A program made the translations under genes and the position numbers. This document shows positions 60,794 through 64,000 of a stretch of DNA of 64,000 nt, one piece after another. Position 1 is the first letter of the stretch; each line of letters starts with the position of its first letter. Below the pieces are notes generated by a model. It was given only the letters and a program-made list of their open reading frames with translations, was not told the DNA's origin and made no database searches. The DNA comes from Aquipuribacter sp051216895 (GTDB lineage Bacteria > Actinomycetota > Actinomycetes > Actinomycetales > JBBAYJ01). The stretch lies in contig NZ_JBPKAO010000005.1 of the NCBI RefSeq assembly GCF_051216895.1, forward strand, positions 262,648 to 326,647, given 5' to 3'.

Positions 60794-61897
60794 ATGTGGA
60801 AGATCGCTTCGTCTAGGGGCTTATTTCGTTCGCGCTTCGCGCCGCGGAGGAACGTGCTTGACGTAAACGTTCAAGCCGTGTTGGGCGTTGCGACGCCAGA
60901 TGGTCCGCGGGCCAACTTTGCAGTACTCGAGCGGTTGATGTCAGATTTTTTGCTCGAGGCTTCATCCGGAACGCGTCGCTCATCACAGGTCTACTGCGGG
61001 CTCATTGCTGCTGCGCCAGGCACGCCGTTAGCGCAGTGCGGTCGAGGGAATGACGGCGCTTGGATCGCAATATCGACTGACTACATTGAGTACTTGTCTC
61101 GTGTTGCTGCGATGGCGGTCGAGTTTCCGAATTTAACCGCGTACGTCTCGTCGATGTCCTCCTTCGAAGCCCAAATGTCCTTTGACTCCTTGCGCGGAGG
61201 CGCGTTGCGGTTTTTGGATTGGTCGGCATCTAGCAGTACTGCCTCCCTTGCCGATCATGGGGAACTGTGGGCAAGTTCATTGGGTGGAGACGCTTGGCGC
61301 CTACACGCAGAGTCTGGTTTGGCTTGGGCTATCGCTCATGAGTTGGGACACCTCATGGAGGAGGGTAGTTCTAGTACTTATCGACGAGCGAGGCAAGACA
61401 AGATCAAGAGTTGGCGTGCCGATTTCCCTTTGTGGCCAGAGGAGCCCAAACACGCGCGTGAGCTACTCGCGGACGCTGCGGCCATTTCCTACCTTGCGGG
61501 GGGAGCATTGTCTATCGCTTTCGAGGAAAGGATGAACGGTTCTCTGATCGGGGCAGCGGCCCTAGCCATGCATGGATTCGTTTACGACGGTGCTCGGATT
61601 TCAGACTCCCATCCATCGCCGTACATGCGCTTATTCTTTTCTGTTAATGCTTGGTTGTCCTGGTTGCAGCAGAGGTCCAGCGGGGGGTGGCCTCCGGGAT
61701 TGGCGGCCCCATCGCCCGCCGCGCTCGAAACGTTCGTCGACCTATTCCTCATGGTGGAGTGGCTGGGCGGCAATTACCGGTATGAAAGGCAAGGGCACCA
61801 GGCGTTCGAGTCAGATCGGGTGATGTGGCACGACATGCTCTGCTCGACTGCCGGACTTCGACCTCCCTATCGCTTCGACACGCCCGACTTCCTGTAA
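60794..61897 (+). CDS. HELGH metallopeptidase-like protein, lower GC than the host
   Basis: About 367 residues from ATG 60794 (TTGGGGA upstream). The zinc motif is His182-Glu-Leu-Gly-His186 in WAIAHELGHLMEEG. A downstream Glu223 and Asp227 in HARELLADAAAISYLAGG fit the third-ligand helix of gluzincin-type or ImmA/IrrE-like peptidases. No signal peptide or membrane helix is clear. The sequence has visibly lower GC and more A/T-ending codons than the backbone, so it is probably recent accessory DNA. The family is not recognised beyond the motif. ImmA-like proteins relieve repressors in mobile elements, and a defence role is also possible; neither is shown. Confidence 0.65.
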   Translation: MWKIASSRGLFRSRFAPRRNVLDVNVQAVLGVATPDGPRANFAVLERLMSDFLLEASSGTRRSSQVYCGLIAAAPGTPLAQCGRGNDGAWIAISTDYIEYLSRVAAMAVEFPNLTAYVSSMSSFEAQMSFDSLRGGALRFLDWSASSSTASLADHGELWASSLGGDAWRLHAESGLAWAIAHELGHLMEEGSSSTYRRARQDKIKSWRADFPLWPEEPKHARELLADAAAISYLAGGALSIAFEERMNGSLIGAAALAMHGFVYDGARISDSHPSPYMRLFFSVNAWLSWLQQRSSGGWPPGLAAPSPAALETFVDLFLMVEWLGGNYRYERQGHQAFESDRVMWHDMLCSTAGLRPPYRFDTPDFL

Positions 61898-62129
61898 TGC
61901 TCCACTAGATGCCATCCGTTGTCGCCTTGGCCGCCCCTGGCGGTACAACGTCACTGATTGCGCTGTCTCTAGTCAGGATCCAGCTGGTTGAACACCTGGC
62001 GCATAATCGGTGAGGATCGGCATGGCCAAGGCGCTCAGTGAAGCCTGGTGGGCCTGACCTGGTGGGCTGGCTGTAGACGGCGACCCATCTAGACAAGTCG
62101 GAATGTGGCTCTTGGCACTTCCGGTGGGG

Positions 62130-63518
62130 TCAGAGTCTCGGGTCGATGAGGCCGCCGCCGATGAGGAGCATCCGTAGCCGGTAGTTGTCGCGGTTGCGGA
62201 AGCCGCGGGCGATGCGGCGGTGCAGTTCGATGAGGCCGTTGATCGCTTCGGTGCCGCCGTTGCTGGCGCGGTCGGTGTCGAAGTAGGCCAGGAACGCCGC
62301 GCGCCACTGCTTCAGGGGCCGACCGAGACGGGCGACCTCGGGGATCGGACATGACGGCAGCGACGCGATCAGCTGCTCGGCGATCTTCTTGCCCTCGGCC
62401 GGCGTGGGGTGGCGGTAGGCCAGGCGCAGCTTCTGCGCGACGGACCACGCGACGAACACCGCGTCGTGCTCGGGGGACGTCGATGGCTCGCTCGAGGCGG
62501 GCCCACTGCCGGTCGGTGAGTTTCTCGACCCCGGCCCGCAGGACGGTGCGGATGCCGTAGAGCGGGTCACCCTTGCGGCCGCGATGACCGAGGGTGTCCT
62601 GCTGCACTCGGCGGCGGACCGCCCCCGCGAGCGGGGGTACCCCCAGTCGACGACCTGGGTCCCGAGCTTGATCACGTGGAACGCGTCGAGGACGGCGGTG
62701 GCGTCCTCGAGCTCGTCGTCGATGGCGTTCTTGTAGCCGTGGAACGGGTCCAGGGTCGCGACCTCGACCCGGCTCGTGAACGCCTCGCCGCGGGCCTGAA
62801 GCCAGTCGGCGTAGGCCCGACCCGACCGGCCCGGGACAAGGTCGAGTAGCCGCGCTCGGACGCGTCCGTGCTGGTCACGACTCAGATCGACCATCCCGGT
62901 CAGTTCCTTCGGGCCGCGCCCGCCGTCCTCGACGGGCTTGGTCGAGACGTGGTGCCAGACGTGCTCGTCGACCCCGAGCGCGGTGACGTCGTCGAAGCGG
63001 GCGGGGTCGGCGGCCATGGCGACCAGCAGCGGCTTGACCGCCCGCCAGACCGTGCGCCAGGTCGTCCCCAGCTGCCGGGCCAGGCCCGCGACCGACGCGT
63101 TCTCCCGACGCATCTGCCCCAGCGCCCACCATGCCGCGCGGGTCGTCAGCAGCGCTCGAGGTCGCGCGATCGCTTCGTGTATCTCGGTGAACGCGCCGAC
63201 CGGGCAGGACGGTTCGGGGCAGCGCCAGGTCCGCTTGCGCCAGACCAGCCGGACCGCCCGGCCGCCGCAGGGCACGTCGACCAGCGACACCTCCCGACGC
63301 CCGCGGGCAACCGCCACGACGCCGCACTCATGACAGCCCATCGGCTCGGTCGGAGTCTCCACGACCACCCGTAGCCGGCCCGGCGCCGGCTGGTCGACGG
63401 CGACGACGTGCACGCCGGGCAGACCCACGAGCAGGTCGCAGCGGTCGCAGTAGCAGGACCGGACACGGGCGGGATCAGTGGCAGGGCGCGCGTCATCGCG
63501 CCCCGTAGGCTCGGACAC
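62130..63518 (-). pseudogene. ISL3-family transposase, damaged by two compensating indels
   Basis: The frame stays open for 462 residues. The N-terminal zinc finger has CYCDRCDLL, CHECG and RCPEPSC. DDE residues are visible in ALGVDEHVWHH, ATLDPFHGYKNA and NGGTEAINGLIELH. From about 62645 to 62475 the encoded protein is out of frame: the expected VQQDTLGHRGRKGDPLYGIR appears only in another frame. A palindromic insertion of about 26 bp starts the shift, and an extra C in a CCCCC run near 62475 ends it. About 50 residues of the core are scrambled, so activity is unlikely. Confidence 0.8.
62622..62644. repeat. Palindromic insert inside the transposase gene
   Basis: CCCCCGC-GA-GCGGGGG is a perfect hairpin, overlapping a second palindrome GGGGGTACCCCC. 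It lies where the transposase frame is lost and looks like a small mobile or REP-like palindrome, similar in style to GC-rich extragenic palindromes of actinobacteria. Confidence 0.5.
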
Positions 63519-63723
63519 GTCGAGGCCTTTCGGAGCAGGTTGCTTGGTCGCTCCTGATCTTGGAAGGCCTCGACCCTTCCGCCCCTCAGCTCACGCCCGC
63601 GTGTCCCTCACCCCACCGCAGGTACCAAGCGCCCCTTTCCTTCGCTGACAGGAGTGCCCCACGGGGCCTGGCCTTGACCTCGCCTCTCTGGCCGACGTCA
63701 GCCTCGGCTCGTACGGTGGACGC

Positions 63724-64000
63724 ATGGTGACGGAACCGGTGTACCCCGAGGTCGCGTCCGACGGTGCCCTCGTAGTGCCCGTGCGACCTCCCGCTGCTCG
63801 CGAGGCCGTGGCCGTGGCTGACTACAAGGGGCATGTTCGAGGGCAGCGGGTGCTCGTCCTGCAGGCCACGGAGTGGGTGTTCGATGTTCGCGCCGTGAGT
63901 GAGCCGTACCAGGATGGGCGAGGTCGAACCGTCGTTGAGGTAACTTCCGAGGAGGCTTACTACCGCAACCCCGCCCCGCCTAGCCCGGGGCTTTCACGGG
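63724..64000 (+). CDS. Unknown protein, N-terminal part (runs off the window)
   Basis: ATG 63724 opens a frame that has no stop before base 64000 (92 codons). It begins MVTEPVYPEVASDGALVVPV and has a beta-rich middle (RVLVLQATEWVFDVRAVSEP) ending in EEAYYRNPAPPSPG. No family is recognised. GC is intermediate. It lies just right of the insertion sequence and could belong to the second integrated element. Confidence 0.4.
   Translation, partial: MVTEPVYPEVASDGALVVPVRPPAAREAVAVADYKGHVRGQRVLVLQATEWVFDVRAVSEPYQDGRGRTVVEVTSEEAYYRNPAPPSPGLSR

Larger units (their letters stand above)
62107..63633. mobile_element. ISL3-family insertion sequence
   Basis: Imperfect terminal inverted repeats of about 29 bp bound it. 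The left (62107-62135) starts GGCTCTTGGCACTTCCGGTG; the right (63605-63633, complement) starts GGCGCTTGGTACCTGCGGTG. The single gene inside encodes an ISL3-type transposase. The 8-bp flanks (CGGAATGT left, CCTTTCCT right) do not match, so no target duplication is visible. Either a rearrangement removed one flank or the end is slightly misplaced. Confidence 0.75.

Noticed and set aside
62099..63641. 8-bp target-site duplication of the insertion sequence
   Set aside because: The flanks CGGAATGT and CCTTTCCT do not match.

Overview
The window is very GC-rich double-stranded chromosomal DNA from an actinobacterium. GTG starts, 4-bp GTGA/ATGA stop-start overlaps, and the citrate synthase / pdxH / serC neighbourhood all fit. 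Geodermatophilales or a neighbouring order is my best guess, but the sequence alone does not settle it. Two single N characters (46246 and 60322) each sit between near-perfect duplicated flanks of 161 and 143 bp, so this is a draft scaffold and those duplications are best read as unmerged contig overlaps.

1-43.0 kb is mostly a stable housekeeping backbone. It carries serC, citrate synthase, pdxH, a NUDIX hydrolase, a GGDEF-EAL protein, photolyase, an HNH endonuclease, gamma-glutamyltransferase, a secreted metalloprotease, zwf, a MerR-TipAS regulator and gltD. Further on are an MFS exporter with a fresh internal duplication, an SDR-VKOR pair, a polar amino-acid ABC importer, a homogentisate operon (hmgA, a 303-aa unknown protein, fumarylacetoacetase), a 1295-aa hybrid kinase/phosphatase and a beta-carbonic anhydrase. 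One clearly foreign, lower-GC gene, a NACHT STAND NTPase at 1.7-4.6 kb, interrupts it. At 40.6-43.0 kb two genes are decaying (an FAD/NAD(P) oxidoreductase and a GH31 glycosidase), next to an integration site.

43.2-60.2 kb is a probable genomic island. It is bounded by a 43-bp perfect direct repeat that is the 3' half of a tRNA-Arg(CCT)-like gene. Both copies have 11-bp-phased TGCGGAC repeats beside them, like integrase arm sites, but no integrase gene lies between. The cargo reads as one catabolic programme under two paralogous ROK regulators: a secreted glucose/sorbosone dehydrogenase-like propeller protein with PKD, CBM6-like and FIMAH-like parts; a secreted sugar isomerase/epimerase-fold protein; a beta-propeller glycosidase-like enzyme; a NitT/TauT-type ABC importer; a Gfo/Idh/MocA oxidoreductase; a ChrA-family transporter; a cytoplasmic Cys-type sulfatase; its own formylglycine-generating enzyme; and a TauE/SafE exporter. 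My inference is import of a sulfated sugar or glycoside, desulfation inside the cell, oxidation of the sugar and export of the sulfur oxyanion. This is the best candidate here for an undescribed system.

60.2-64.0 kb looks like the start of a second element stacked on the same tRNA site. It has a second set of arm-type repeats, two tiny coupled ORFs, a lower-GC HELGH metallopeptidase-like gene, a damaged ISL3-family insertion sequence with recognisable terminal inverted repeats, and a truncated unknown gene at the window edge.
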